NCBI RefSeq assembly: GCF_024718545.1
Contig: NZ_JAMXDB010000012.1
Coordinates: 1 to 47,218, forward strand
Length of the DNA stretch: 47,218 nucleotides
Source: Weissella fangxianensis
Lineage (GTDB): Bacteria > Bacillota > Bacilli > Lactobacillales > Lactobacillaceae
Direction of reading: 5' to 3'
Program-made: the position numbers and the translations under genes
Shown: piece by piece, positions 17,090 through 25,864 of the stretch
How positions within the stretch are numbered: position 1 is the stretch's first letter
How the letters are laid out: the number at the start of each line of letters is the position of its first letter
Notes under the pieces: model-generated
What the model was told of the DNA's origin: nothing
Seen by the model: the letters and a program-made list of their open reading frames with translations, nothing else
Database searches by the model: none

Positions 17090-17824
17090 ATGGAAAATAT
17101 GGGGGATAAAAAGGCGCAGAGAAGCCTATCTATGAGTTCTTCAATTGCTTATTTCATTATTTCCTTAGTATTTAATTCTTTAGGAAATGTATTGACTTTA
17201 GTCACATCGGCCCATGTCCATCCGTCGTTTCTTGGATCAGCTTATTGGACAGCTGGTGAAGCTAATTTAGGTAATGCAATTTTGGGGGATAACTCATTAG
17301 CATTATTTTGGGCTTTTTTAGTCCTAGGTATGTTGGTTTCATTTTTAAATGCTTTATTAATGAAGCAACTTGATTGGAAACGCATTTTTGGTAATTTTAT
17401 TTTTATGTTGCCGTTCTCAATCTTCATTCAATGGTTTTCTAATATTTTTAATCAAATCATGCCGGATGCAACAACATGGCCAATGGTTATTCTTTACACA
17501 TTAATTAATTTTATTGGTGTTGGTTTTATTGCCACAGCTATCTCGATCTATCAACGGGTGAACTTAGTGTTGCATCCTGCCGATGATTTGATGCAAATTC
17601 TAAGATTTAAATATTTTAAAGGATCAGCATTTAAGGCGATGTGGGCATCTTATATCCCACCAACTATCTTTGCAGTAATTGCATTTATTATTACTTTCCC
17701 TTCACTTTATAATTTTGGGATTGGAACATTATTTGCCTTTCTTTTCCAGGGTAGTATAACAGGCGTTGCTGATCGTTATGTATTCCCTAATCTAAAACAT
17801 CAAGCAATTGATGTTGGTAACTAA
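17090..17824 (+). CDS. Membrane protein of unknown function, YitT/YczE-like
   Basis: A 244-residue protein with about five or six hydrophobic helices, e.g. around residues 18-40, 68-90, 100-120, 130-155, 188-210 and 212-230. It resembles proteins often labelled YitT-like or sugar-specific permease in lactobacilli; no transport motif proves this. It starts 3 bp after the dehydrogenase stop and ends 17 bp before the VOC gene, so it is translationally and transcriptionally linked. It may bring in or export the substrate of the dehydrogenase, which is inference. A second in-frame ATG at 17099 is an alternative start. Confidence 0.7.
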   Translation: MENMGDKKAQRSLSMSSSIAYFIISLVFNSLGNVLTLVTSAHVHPSFLGSAYWTAGEANLGNAILGDNSLALFWAFLVLGMLVSFLNALLMKQLDWKRIFGNFIFMLPFSIFIQWFSNIFNQIMPDATTWPMVILYTLINFIGVGFIATAISIYQRVNLVLHPADDLMQILRFKYFKGSAFKAMWASYIPPTIFAVIAFIITFPSLYNFGIGTLFAFLFQGSITGVADRYVFPNLKHQAIDVGN

Positions 17825-17841
17825 GTTTAAAGGAGTTAAAG

Positions 17842-18225
17842 ATGGCTTTTACGGATTATTATTCAGGCTTACAACATGTTGGTATTCCAGCTTCATCATT
17901 GCAAGCATCAGAACGTTTTTGGGAAAAACTTGGATTTGAAAAAATTGGAGATTTCCCAGTTGGTAATGTTATTTTTATGCAACGTGAGAATCTTGTGATT
18001 GAAACGTGGACTGGTGATGAAATTGTTGGCAAGCCTGGAGCAATCAACCATATTTCGATGGATACTTCAGACGCTGATGCAGCATTTATCGCTGCCAAAG
18101 ATGAAGGATTATCATTGCTCAGTAATGAGGTACAAACGCTGCCATTCTGGGATAAAGGTATTAAATTTTTTAATGTACAAGGTCCAGATGGGGTAATCGT
18201 TGAATTTTGTGAAATAGTTAAATAA
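17842..18225 (+). CDS. VOC-family (glyoxalase fold) protein
   Basis: A 127-residue vicinal-oxygen-chelate protein with two beta-alpha-beta-beta-beta modules. The first His in LQHVGIPA, a His in INHISMD and a Glu in VIVEFCEI are plausible metal ligands, so it may be an active lyase, epimerase or dioxygenase. AAGGAG precedes ATG 17842. It is the last gene of the dehydrogenase/membrane protein operon, followed by a terminator. It could remove a reactive aldehyde product of the dehydrogenase; the substrate is unknown. Confidence 0.85.
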   Translation: MAFTDYYSGLQHVGIPASSLQASERFWEKLGFEKIGDFPVGNVIFMQRENLVIETWTGDEIVGKPGAINHISMDTSDADAAFIAAKDEGLSLLSNEVQTLPFWDKGIKFFNVQGPDGVIVEFCEIVK

Positions 18226-18246
18226 TAAGAATATTTTTGACTAAAG

Positions 18247-18275
18247 CCGGGACACAAGTCCTGGTTTTTATTTTT
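18247..18275 (+). terminator. Terminator after the VOC gene
   Basis: CCGGGAC (18247-18253) pairs with GTCCTGG (18258-18264), loop ACAA, then a T run. Confidence 0.88.
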
Positions 18276-18326
18276 AAAAGACAATTATTCAGAAAATCAT
18301 TAATATGACATTAAAAAATATTATAT

Positions 18327-18370
18327 TTGACTAAAGTGACAACTTTATGTTTATAATTAGGTTGTCACTT
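18327..18370 (+). promoter_or_regulatory. Promoter with bipartite BusR-like operator
   Basis: The -10 TATAAT (18352-18357) lies between the inverted arms AAGTGACAAC (18334-18343) and GTTGTCACTT (18361-18370). TTGACT (18327-18332) is a possible -35 with long (19-base) spacing. Widely spaced GTGAC/GTCAC half-sites are characteristic of BusR, the c-di-AMP-responsive repressor of busA betaine-uptake operons. The arms could also form a hairpin followed by T5. Confidence 0.6.
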
Positions 18371-18418
18371 TTTAAAAGAGCTTGATTTTTACTAAACAAG
18401 CAGGAGGAGAAGTATAAT

Positions 18419-20161
18419 ATGTTTGTTTTAGCAAATTTAATACCAAAAATACCATTTGGCCCGTGGGTCGATAGTGGTGTTGATTGGTTAACAAAGCATT
18501 TAAGCGGATTATTTAATGCTATTCAAAATGGTGGTAATGTCATGATGGATACCATGACTAATGCATTAACGGGTATTCCAACGTGGTTATTTATCATCGG
18601 ATTAACTATTTTAACTGCTTTAATGTTTGGTAAAAAGTGGGGATTCCCACTCTTCACGTTTATTGGATTGATAATTGTTGAAAACCAAGGCTTGTGGTCA
18701 AACATGATGAACACATTTACGTTGGTTCTGATGGCAAGTTTGATTTCAGTTATTATTGGTGTGCCATTAGGTATTTGGATGGCTAAGAATGACGTTGTTA
18801 ATAACATCGTGCAACCAATTTTGGACTTCATGCAGACAATGCCAGCGTTCGTTTATTTGATTCCTGCGGTAGCCTTTTTTGGAATTGGTGTGGTACCGGG
18901 TGTATTTGCTTCGGTTATCTTCGCGTTACCACCAACAGTTCGAATGGCGAATTTAGGAATTCGTCAAGTGCCAACTGATTTAGTTGAAGCAGCTGACTCT
19001 TTTGGTTCAACGGGTACGCAGAAGTTATTTAAAATTGAATTACCATTAGCTAAGAAAACCATTTTCTCAGGAATCAATCAAACGTTGATGCTTGCCTTGT
19101 CAATGGTTGTGGTCGCATCAATGATTGGTGCACCTGGTCTTGGACGTGGTGTGTTAGCCGCCGTACAGGACGCTGATATTGGTAAAGGATTTGTTAATGG
19201 TATCGCATTGGTTATTCTGGCTATTATCATTGATCGATTAACACAAAAGATGAATGCAACGCCTAATCAGAAAACTGATCAGCAACCAAAGCATTCGAAA
19301 TATCATTGGAAGGCTTGGACAGCAATCGTCGTTGCACTTGCAATGATTGGAAGCGGTGTAGCGCACGCAATCACCACTGCAAAATCACAAGAGGAAACAG
19401 TGAAGATTGCGACGACACCATGGGATTCAGAAAAGGCTTCAAGTAATGTTCTTGCACAAGCCTTACGTCAACATGGTTATGAAGTTGAAATGACTTCATT
19501 GGATAATTCAATTATGTGGCAGTCAATTGCCAATGGGCAAGCAGACGTTTCAGTCTCAGCTTGGTTACCAATGACTCACAAAGCACAGTATAATAAGTAT
19601 AAGAGCCAACTTGATATGATGGGTCCTAACTTGAAGGGTGCAACCAATGGGTTGACGGTGCCAACTTATATGACTGATGTCAATAGTATTGAAGATTTGC
19701 AAGACCAGGCTGGTAAGAAGATTACCGGAATTGAACCTGGTGCAGGTATTTCAAAGTTGACCAAGAATACGATTAAGGACTATGGCTTGGATCAAAAAGG
19801 TTGGAAGCTATCAGAGTCATCAACGGGAGCTATGACAGTTGCGTTGGGTAAGGCGATTAAGGAAAAGAAACCAATTATTGTGACTGGATGGCAACCACAT
19901 TGGATGTTCCAAAAATATGATTTGAAGTATCTAAAGGACCCTAAGAAATCAATGGGTAGTTCAGAAAATATTTATACAATGTCTCGTAAAGGTATGAAGG
20001 AAGATAAGCCTGATGCTTATAAGGCTGTCGATAAGTTCCATTGGAGTAAAGATGATATGTCAAGCGTTATGCTAGATATGTCTAATGGAAAGTCAGCTAA
20101 ACAAGCGGCAAACAAATGGATTAAAGAGCATCAATCACAAGTAGATGCTTGGTTTAAGTAA
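18419..20161 (+). CDS. Glycine betaine-type ABC transporter, fused permease and binding protein
   Basis: A 580-residue fusion of the BusAB/OpuABC type. Residues 1-285 form the permease, with the ATPase-docking EAA loop (EAADSFGSTGTQKLFKIELP). A further membrane helix near residues 300-320 tethers the extracellular substrate-binding domain. That domain has aromatic residues suited to quaternary ammonium ligands in ATTPWDSE, SAWLPMTHK and VTGWQPHWMF. AGGAGGAG precedes ATG 18419. In Lactococcus lactis the ATPase gene busAA lies immediately upstream; here there is none, and the transcript starts at this gene. The ATPase must be encoded elsewhere or the system is inactive. Role in the family: osmoprotectant uptake. 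Confidence 0.9.
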   Translation: MFVLANLIPKIPFGPWVDSGVDWLTKHLSGLFNAIQNGGNVMMDTMTNALTGIPTWLFIIGLTILTALMFGKKWGFPLFTFIGLIIVENQGLWSNMMNTFTLVLMASLISVIIGVPLGIWMAKNDVVNNIVQPILDFMQTMPAFVYLIPAVAFFGIGVVPGVFASVIFALPPTVRMANLGIRQVPTDLVEAADSFGSTGTQKLFKIELPLAKKTIFSGINQTLMLALSMVVVASMIGAPGLGRGVLAAVQDADIGKGFVNGIALVILAIIIDRLTQKMNATPNQKTDQQPKHSKYHWKAWTAIVVALAMIGSGVAHAITTAKSQEETVKIATTPWDSEKASSNVLAQALRQHGYEVEMTSLDNSIMWQSIANGQADVSVSAWLPMTHKAQYNKYKSQLDMMGPNLKGATNGLTVPTYMTDVNSIEDLQDQAGKKITGIEPGAGISKLTKNTIKDYGLDQKGWKLSESSTGAMTVALGKAIKEKKPIIVTGWQPHWMFQKYDLKYLKDPKKSMGSSENIYTMSRKGMKEDKPDAYKAVDKFHWSKDDMSSVMLDMSNGKSAKQAANKWIKEHQSQVDAWFK

Positions 20162-20195
20162 ATATCCATTCAGTAATAAAACAAATATTTAGGCA

Positions 20196-20238
20196 AAAAG
20201 GAGCCATGTCATTCAAGGTTAATGACATGGCTCCTTTT
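20196..20238. terminator. Bidirectional terminator between the transporter and PLD/AAA+ genes
   Basis: Perfect 18-bp stem (20196-20213 with 20221-20238) with A4/T4 ends, between convergent genes. Confidence 0.93.
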
Positions 20239-20257
20239 ATATAACGATCGAATAAGT

Positions 20258-22486
20258 TTAATTTCTTTTGAATCTACTTAGAAAAGTTCCTTTCAAAAAC
20301 GGATTGTCCTCACCAATCCACTTAAAGAACTCCGTGCCCTTTAATTCCTGATCGATACTATTATCTGAACTAGCCTTAACCTTGGGTGATAAGGCATTAA
20401 CATATGCGATGGATGGTTTAGTACCGTACCGGTTCACATTCTCATCTAATTTAGACATGCGGTAAAGTAAGCGATCTGTCTTTTTATTATAAACAAAATT
20501 TTCTCTGTCATAATCGAATAACTTACGCCACTTTTCTTGACCAGATTCATTGGCGTCATCATATCTATCTAAGGGAAAATACTTTGGTATTGGCTCATCG
20601 ATTTCTTGATAATATTCTTTGAAAACAGTTCGTGTGATTGCTAAAAAGTCATTTTTATTACCGTTACGATAAGTATTCCAATTGGTTTCATCATCAGATA
20701 TTTTTTCAGAGAATCGCAATACAAAATCTTGGAATAGTTCATTATTCGTTTGATCAATAATCTCATGATAGGTTTTTAATGATGCTTCTTTAAAGTCATC
20801 GTTGAACACAGCGTCATGCTTTAAATAATAGCTTCTACGGCGTGCGCGTTCATTTAAGGTATAATCTTCACTATTAGTTGTTGCGATCATTGCTGGGTAA
20901 CTAGTGTGTTGCGTCGCTACATTATTATTCAGTGTCATAATTAGCTCTTCACCACGTTTAACATTGGTGAAAAAATCATTGGGTAATTCGTCAACCAACA
21001 GAGGTGTGACATTTTCTTCACTCAACCAGTCTTGTAAGATTTTAACCGTATTAGATCCTTTTTGATAATCATTTTGATAAATTAAATCATAAGCTATAAA
21101 ATCATCTTGCTTCTGATTAAATTTCACCATTTTAGAGATTACTCTTAAAAGACTTGATTTACCTGAGTTGGCAGCACCACCAATGAATAGAATTTGTGGA
21201 ATATCCCGTGACGCTTCGTCATCTGTACGGCCACTATTACTTCTAATAATGGAAATGAAAGGAGAGCTAAAAGCAAATAAAATGGCTTCGTAAATCCGCT
21301 GGCCATATTCATCTGAATAATCTAGAGTAAATTTATGATAACTTTCAATTAATTGATCGATAGTATGTAAACTATCTTTTAATGAATCATGTGAAATATG
21401 CTTTCCAAATGGTAATAATTTATTTTTATTTAGCGGGTCGATAGTAAACAGACCTGATTGGTTATGATCGGTATCAATATTGACCTTACTTAACGTTAAA
21501 AGCGGACGGTTAAGAGCTATACTATTGTTATCATGTGCATGGAGTTTAATCGAAAGGACTTTATTAGCTTTCTTTTTGGCTGTTTGTTTCGTTACTAATC
21601 TATGATTACCTTTATTTTTACTAATGATGTTACTCATTAATTCAAAAACCTGATCAGACTTAAGGTTGTCATTTTGTTTGTCTTCAAATTCCTGAGTGCC
21701 AGCGATATTTTCGTTATTAATTTGATTAACCAGTTCGCCTGTATTTTCAGGAATCAGGCCAATTTTCATGTCATCACGCAAAGTTTGCACCACATCACTT
21801 AAGTCACTTGTTTGAATATTATCTAAATCATTGGTAGTGAATATCGTTGCAGTGATCAATTTATCTTGTTCCGACAATTTAGAGTCATCACTTATGCGTT
21901 GTTGAATAACTTTAAATGTGTTCTTAGAAATGTAATCTGTCAAAATTGGCTCTAAATCATAAAAATAGCGACGTTGATAAAGGTCGAATAGGGGTGAGTT
22001 ATCGTAAATCAGGACTTCTTCAAATTGATTGTATTGTGATTCAAAGGCCTGACTAGATAAATTAGCCGACCCAATAATTAAGCGGGTCTCTTCGGTTGCA
22101 TCATTGCTAAGTAAATAAAATTTTGAGTGAATAACATTGCCAGGTTTGGGAACTTTAACTTGAATTTTTTTATCAATCACTTGTTTTTTAATCGGCGTAT
22201 CTAATTCGCTAAGAAATTGCAGTGATTCGTTAGTAAGCTTACTTTTAAATGAGGACTTCAAGGTTTGCTTTAGTAATTCATCATTGGTAGCTGCCTGAAC
22301 CCGTTCTTCGGGAATACCAATGACCATGTTGATACTATCAAAGTTAGATAGGTATTGATTAATAAATTTGGGTGAGGCGGAGAAGGTTACAGCAGTGAGT
22401 TTGTTATATTTATTCGAATCAAAAATCTCTTCAATTGCGTAATCAACAAGTTCATTATTATAAATAATATTAGTAGTCTTTTGCAT
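20258..22486 (-). CDS. PLD-nuclease-like domain fused to an AAA+ type ATPase
   Basis: A 742-residue protein I cannot assign to a named family. Residues about 30-190 look like a phospholipase D-superfamily domain: HSKFYLL at 120-126 (HxK) followed by IIGSANLSS near 139, the single-HKD arrangement of dimeric PLD nucleases such as BfiI. A variable linker of about 200 residues follows. A P-loop NTPase has Walker A GGAANSGKSS at 436-445, Walker B LLVDEL at 496-501, sensor MIATTNSE near 533 and an arginine-rich ERARRR near 546. No helicase motifs are seen. I chose ATG 22486 because GGAGG lies about 7 bases upstream; the longer in-frame extension has none. It stands alone, convergent with the betaine-type gene. 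Nucleic-acid cleavage under ATPase control, perhaps in defence, is inference. Confidence 0.75.
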   Translation of the reverse strand: MQKTTNIIYNNELVDYAIEEIFDSNKYNKLTAVTFSASPKFINQYLSNFDSINMVIGIPEERVQAATNDELLKQTLKSSFKSKLTNESLQFLSELDTPIKKQVIDKKIQVKVPKPGNVIHSKFYLLSNDATEETRLIIGSANLSSQAFESQYNQFEEVLIYDNSPLFDLYQRRYFYDLEPILTDYISKNTFKVIQQRISDDSKLSEQDKLITATIFTTNDLDNIQTSDLSDVVQTLRDDMKIGLIPENTGELVNQINNENIAGTQEFEDKQNDNLKSDQVFELMSNIISKNKGNHRLVTKQTAKKKANKVLSIKLHAHDNNSIALNRPLLTLSKVNIDTDHNQSGLFTIDPLNKNKLLPFGKHISHDSLKDSLHTIDQLIESYHKFTLDYSDEYGQRIYEAILFAFSSPFISIIRSNSGRTDDEASRDIPQILFIGGAANSGKSSLLRVISKMVKFNQKQDDFIAYDLIYQNDYQKGSNTVKILQDWLSEENVTPLLVDELPNDFFTNVKRGEELIMTLNNNVATQHTSYPAMIATTNSEDYTLNERARRRSYYLKHDAVFNDDFKEASLKTYHEIIDQTNNELFQDFVLRFSEKISDDETNWNTYRNGNKNDFLAITRTVFKEYYQEIDEPIPKYFPLDRYDDANESGQEKWRKLFDYDRENFVYNKKTDRLLYRMSKLDENVNRYGTKPSIAYVNALSPKVKASSDNSIDQELKGTEFFKWIGEDNPFLKGTFLSRFKRN

Positions 22487-22617
22487 CAGTTTTCCTCCGG
22501 GTTGAGAGATAACATTTTTTAAGAAGCAATCAATGTATAACAATAGGTCGCATATGATTGCCTATAAATATAGTTGATGACCCATGAAAAATCCACAAGC
22601 AACTCTTATAAGAAAAT

Positions 22618-22657
22618 AGGCGGTGAATGACTGAACAATCACAGTCATTCACCGCCT
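22618..22657 (-). terminator. Terminator downstream of doxX
   Basis: Perfect 16-bp stem (22618-22633 with 22642-22657), located after the DoxX gene and before the PLD/AAA+ gene on the minus strand. Confidence 0.8.
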
Positions 22658-22719
22658 AGCAAAAGATAAGTTATTTATTTTTTGCTATACCTCAATAAAT
22701 TGTTTAAACAAGAGATAAT

Positions 22720-23220
22720 CTATTCAACCGATTTCTTTAAAAATGGTAATTTTTCACGCATAAAGGGAACAACCCAACGGTCTAACCCGATTTTTCCAGC
22801 GTTAAATCCTGCGACAAGAATAATAAGTTCTAAGAATAATAGCAATGGATTAGTAGAAATCATTCCTGCTAGTAGGTAGTTGAAGTTTAATCCCATAGCA
22901 AAGAAAGTAGCAGCAGTTGTTAACGTTCCGAAAATCAAACCCAGACCAATGAACAATTCACCGTATTCAACCAAGAAATTGAAAACGTCGATATTAGGTT
23001 GGACGACTGATTTTAAGAATGAAGTGTAGAAATCATAAGCTGGTTGTCCATTAGCATCCGTAACGGGATTCTTAATTGCCATATCAATCATACTACTTGC
23101 TGAGAAGTTTCCAGAAGAAATCTTTCCAAACCCAGACAAAAACCAGACAACACCTACATATAAACGAATGATTGTACTAATCACCATGCTTGTTTTAGAT
23201 GAACGTAACCATTTAACCAT
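22720..23220 (-). CDS. DoxX-family membrane protein
   Basis: Integral membrane protein of 166 residues with four hydrophobic helices and the DoxX N-terminal pattern IIRLYVGVVWFLSGFGKI, then EYGELFIGLGLIFG. Family members are found in quinone or thiol redox and sulfur metabolism in several bacteria; no function is established for this type in lactic acid bacteria. AAAGGGG precedes ATG 23220. It is monocistronic, with a cluster of TTGTAAT heptamers in the promoter region that suggests dedicated control. Confidence 0.85.
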   Translation of the reverse strand: MVKWLRSSKTSMVISTIIRLYVGVVWFLSGFGKISSGNFSASSMIDMAIKNPVTDANGQPAYDFYTSFLKSVVQPNIDVFNFLVEYGELFIGLGLIFGTLTTAATFFAMGLNFNYLLAGMISTNPLLLFLELIILVAGFNAGKIGLDRWVVPFMREKLPFLKKSVE

Positions 23221-23285
23221 AAAAATACCCCTTTCAAAAAGTAAGTGACCTAAGTGTAGCGAAAAAAACTGGGGATGTCCACCCT

Positions 23286-23342
23286 TTGTAATAAAATGAT
23301 ATATATTGTAATGGGGTATTTAATTACAAATTAAATTGTAAT
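23286..23342. promoter_or_regulatory. Cluster of four TTGTAAT heptamers upstream of doxX
   Basis: TTGTAAT occurs at 23286, 23306 and 23336 and inverted (ATTACAA) at 23323. The last two form the symmetric ATTACAA-N6-TTGTAAT. The first two are 20 bp apart, two helical turns. This looks like a multi-site operator for an unidentified regulator. Confidence 0.6.
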
Positions 23343-23883
23343 CTAATCTTTTACTTTATATGCTTATTATAAGTAAGTCCCGATTATGTCGGTAGTTGTA
23401 CATTAATCCATTAATTAATATATATTTATATAATTAAATGCTTTTTATCTACAAAAATAAAATATATTAATTATAAAAATGTTATTATTTTGTAAAAGTG
23501 TTATTAGAATGTAAAAAACAGATATTAAAAATATATGTTGAACATCTTTTCTTTTATAGTTTATTTCTACAAATAAAGTTGTAATTTTTGACCTTATTAT
23601 TTGGAAAAGAGACAAATGAAAAAGCATGAAATTTTGGGCTTCGTGCTTGCGAAGTACATCGTTTCGATAAAAACAATCAGCCTTTTTGTGACGAAAAACT
23701 CAGGACTTTGATTCAATAATTTTATTTACTCATGCGTATACATATGTGTATTTGATAATTGACATATGAAGTTCTCCTTGCTCTTGTTAACTGGAATATA
23801 GATAAATAGTAAGGAAAAAGTTTATACTAAGTTGTGCGCTGTTTTTGTTCAAAACGATGATTTATTTTAAAGGAGGTGACAAA
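23343..23883. other. AT-rich gene-free stretch
   Basis: About 540 bases with no credible gene. A short GC-containing inverted repeat (GGCTTCG...CGAAGT) lies near 23637-23655. AAAGGAGGT at 23869-23877 is the ribosome binding site of the next gene. Confidence 0.5.
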
Positions 23884-24818
23884 ATGAACCTTGAACTGTT
23901 GTTTGGCCAGATCATTCTCATGTTTGCGTTAATGCTAGTAGGAGTGGGAGCTAATAAAGTGAAATTTATGCATGAGCAAACCGCTAGTGATTTAACTAAT
24001 GTTTTACTATATGTTGTTTCACCGTGTTTAATCATAGAATCATTTGAAAAACCATATTCAGATAGTCGCGTTCATGCTTTGTTAGTGAGTGCGTTAGGAC
24101 TGTTCGTTGTTTACGGGATACAAATTATAGTGTCAAAATTTGTCTTTAAAAAAATTAAAGATAAAAATTTACAGCGAATTGTAGAGTATGGCAGCATTTA
24201 CTCCAATGCAGGTTTTATTGGCATTCCGCTAGTCAGTTCTCTATTTGGCTCAACCGGTGTTTTTTATGCTGTAGTGCCTCTGGCCTTTTTCAATATTTTT
24301 AATTGGACACATGGTGTAGGACTCTTTGCCAATGAAGAAAATGCAACCAGTCGTCTTGAAAATTGCGTAGTGTATTGTTTAATCCCAATATTATTGCTAT
24401 TTTTATTGGATTAATATTATTTGTTTTTTCTATCAAATTACCTGGCTTACTTAGCCAAATTATCGGTTATATTAGTTCCATCAACACCCCAGTGTCAATG
24501 CTCGTAATTGGGAATAGTTTAGCTAATATCGCTCTGAAGAATTTTAAAATTGATCGTTCTATTTTGATGTCTCTATTTTTACGCAATTTAATATACCCTC
24601 TCGTAACGGCGTTAGTCATGCAATCATTAGGACTTACTGGTAATCCCTTGTCTACGATGATTCTAATGATGGCCTGTCCTGTTGGAGGAATGGTTGTGTT
24701 GTTTACTCTACAAAGTCATGGTAAGCAAGAACCAGCCCTCACGTTAATGGGAACATCAACACTATTGAGCTTATTCACGATTCCCACTGTATTTCTCATA
24801 AGTAATTTGTTTACTTAA
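23884..24818 (+). pseudogene. AEC-family auxin efflux carrier/malate permease-like transporter, frameshifted
   Basis: Membrane transporter of the AEC family, about 311 residues when repaired. The first frame from ATG 23884 (AAAGGAGGT upstream) gives helices 1-5, including YSNAGFIGIPLVSSLFG, typical of the family, and ends at 24414. The second frame from about 24358 to 24818 carries the rest, ending CPVGGMVVLFTLQSHGKQEP and a last helix. The two join exactly if one T is restored near 24360 (GAAAATTGCG to GAAAATTTGCG). This is a single-base deletion in a short homopolymer, so a sequencing error is possible. Substrate in the family: malate or other organic anions. No malolactic gene is nearby. 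Confidence 0.85.
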
Positions 24819-24839
24819 ACTTTTGAATATTTTTATTTC

Positions 24840-25072
24840 ATGAGTGAATTTTTACATTATAGTGGGAGGCAAATAGCAACCGGTAGTAAAAAAGAACAAT
24901 ATGACCAGGTGGGTATTCAGCCGAATTATCTTCGCGGTGGTTTGAAGTTGATGCTAAGGCCACTGAAAGTGCTATAACAATGCTGTATGAATATAACTAT
25001 ATGGGGTGCAAAAATCCACGAGTTGATGTATATAAGGAGAGTATGAAGAATAGAATAGTTGAAACGATGTAA
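24840..25072 (+). pseudogene. Short frameshifted hypothetical gene
   Basis: From ATG 24840 one frame reads MSEFLHYSGRQIATGSKKEQ. The next frame then continues GGYSAELSSRWFEVDAKATE to a TAA at 25070-25072. Joining them near 24906 by adding one base gives about 78 residues with coding-like composition. No clear ribosome binding site and no recognised family. It may be a remnant. A terminator follows directly, which supports former transcription. Confidence 0.4.
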
Positions 25073-25083
25073 TATCATGCGTT

Positions 25084-25125
25084 AAAAGCCGCCCTAAACT
25101 TAAATGAGTTGGGTGGCTTTTAATT
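25084..25125 (+). terminator. Terminator
   Basis: AAAAGCCGCCC (25084-25094) pairs with GGGTGGCTTTT (25111-25121), with one G-T pair. Confidence 0.75.
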
Positions 25126-25228
25126 ATAATAAAGTAATTATTTTTGTTAAATCCTATTGTTGGAAGCAATAGTGCTTCCTAATAAGTTATTTCACTGTGT
25201 TTTTGTACTTACCAGTCATTAAATTATT

Positions 25229-25573
25229 TTATTCCCAATTATCATCATTTAACCACGCGGCTAATTTTTCTGGTGTGTCTAGATCCTCTGAAGGGACAAA
25301 CTTTGAATAAAATTGAATAGCTTTAACATCTCGTTCCCTTATATAAACTTAAACTGGTTCATTAATTGAACCATCTGCATAAATCATAGTGAATCCTCTC
25401 AGCTCATCTTCTTCATAATTGAGAAAGAAGCACGGCATATCTGGAAAATTATTGAATTGATTACTTAAATAAGGATCCCGGTGGCTTTGATCTGATTGGT
25501 GTACTTTAGTTAATAATTGTTGAATTGCTTGTTTTTGTTCATCTGTTAATTTTGTTGTTGCTAGTATATTCAT
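25229..25573 (-). pseudogene. GNAT acetyltransferase remnant
   Basis: From ATG 25573 (AGGAG upstream) it reads MNILATTKLTDEQKQAIQQL and then YEEDELRGFTMIYADGSINE, like the N-terminal half of a GNAT N-acetyltransferase, to a TAA at 25349-25351. The same frame continues with VYIRERDVKAIQFYSKF to TAA 25229-25231. That tail resembles a C-terminal GNAT strand followed by an acidic end, while the acetyl-CoA loop expected between them (Q/R-x-x-G-x-G/A) is missing. An internal deletion plus a stop is the simplest reading. Function is probably lost. Confidence 0.55.
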
Positions 25574-25818
25574 CAGTGGCTCCTGTTGTTTTAGTAGTTT
25601 TATTTTCTATGGGTTAAAAATGTGGAATAAATTAATGCAACTAGGTAAATAATGAGATAGGTAGATAGAGGTACACCAAAATCTAATTTCTAAATTAGCA
25701 CGATGTTATCTATATTTTATTCGATTTATTTATAATTAGTCTTTTTTATATAAATTTGTATATTAAACTTCTGAATTTATTGTATATTAAAAATTAATTT
25801 ATGGTTAATAAATTAAAA

Positions 25819-25852
25819 TAGCATTATTAGAAATTGCTTTCCAATAATGCTA
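25819..25852 (-). terminator. Terminator of the thiamine transporter gene
   Basis: TAGCATTATTAGAAA (25819-25833) pairs with TTTCCAATAATGCTA (25838-25852), one mismatch. On the minus strand it is followed by a T-rich run. Confidence 0.8.
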
Positions 25853-25864
25853 CTTTTCATATTC

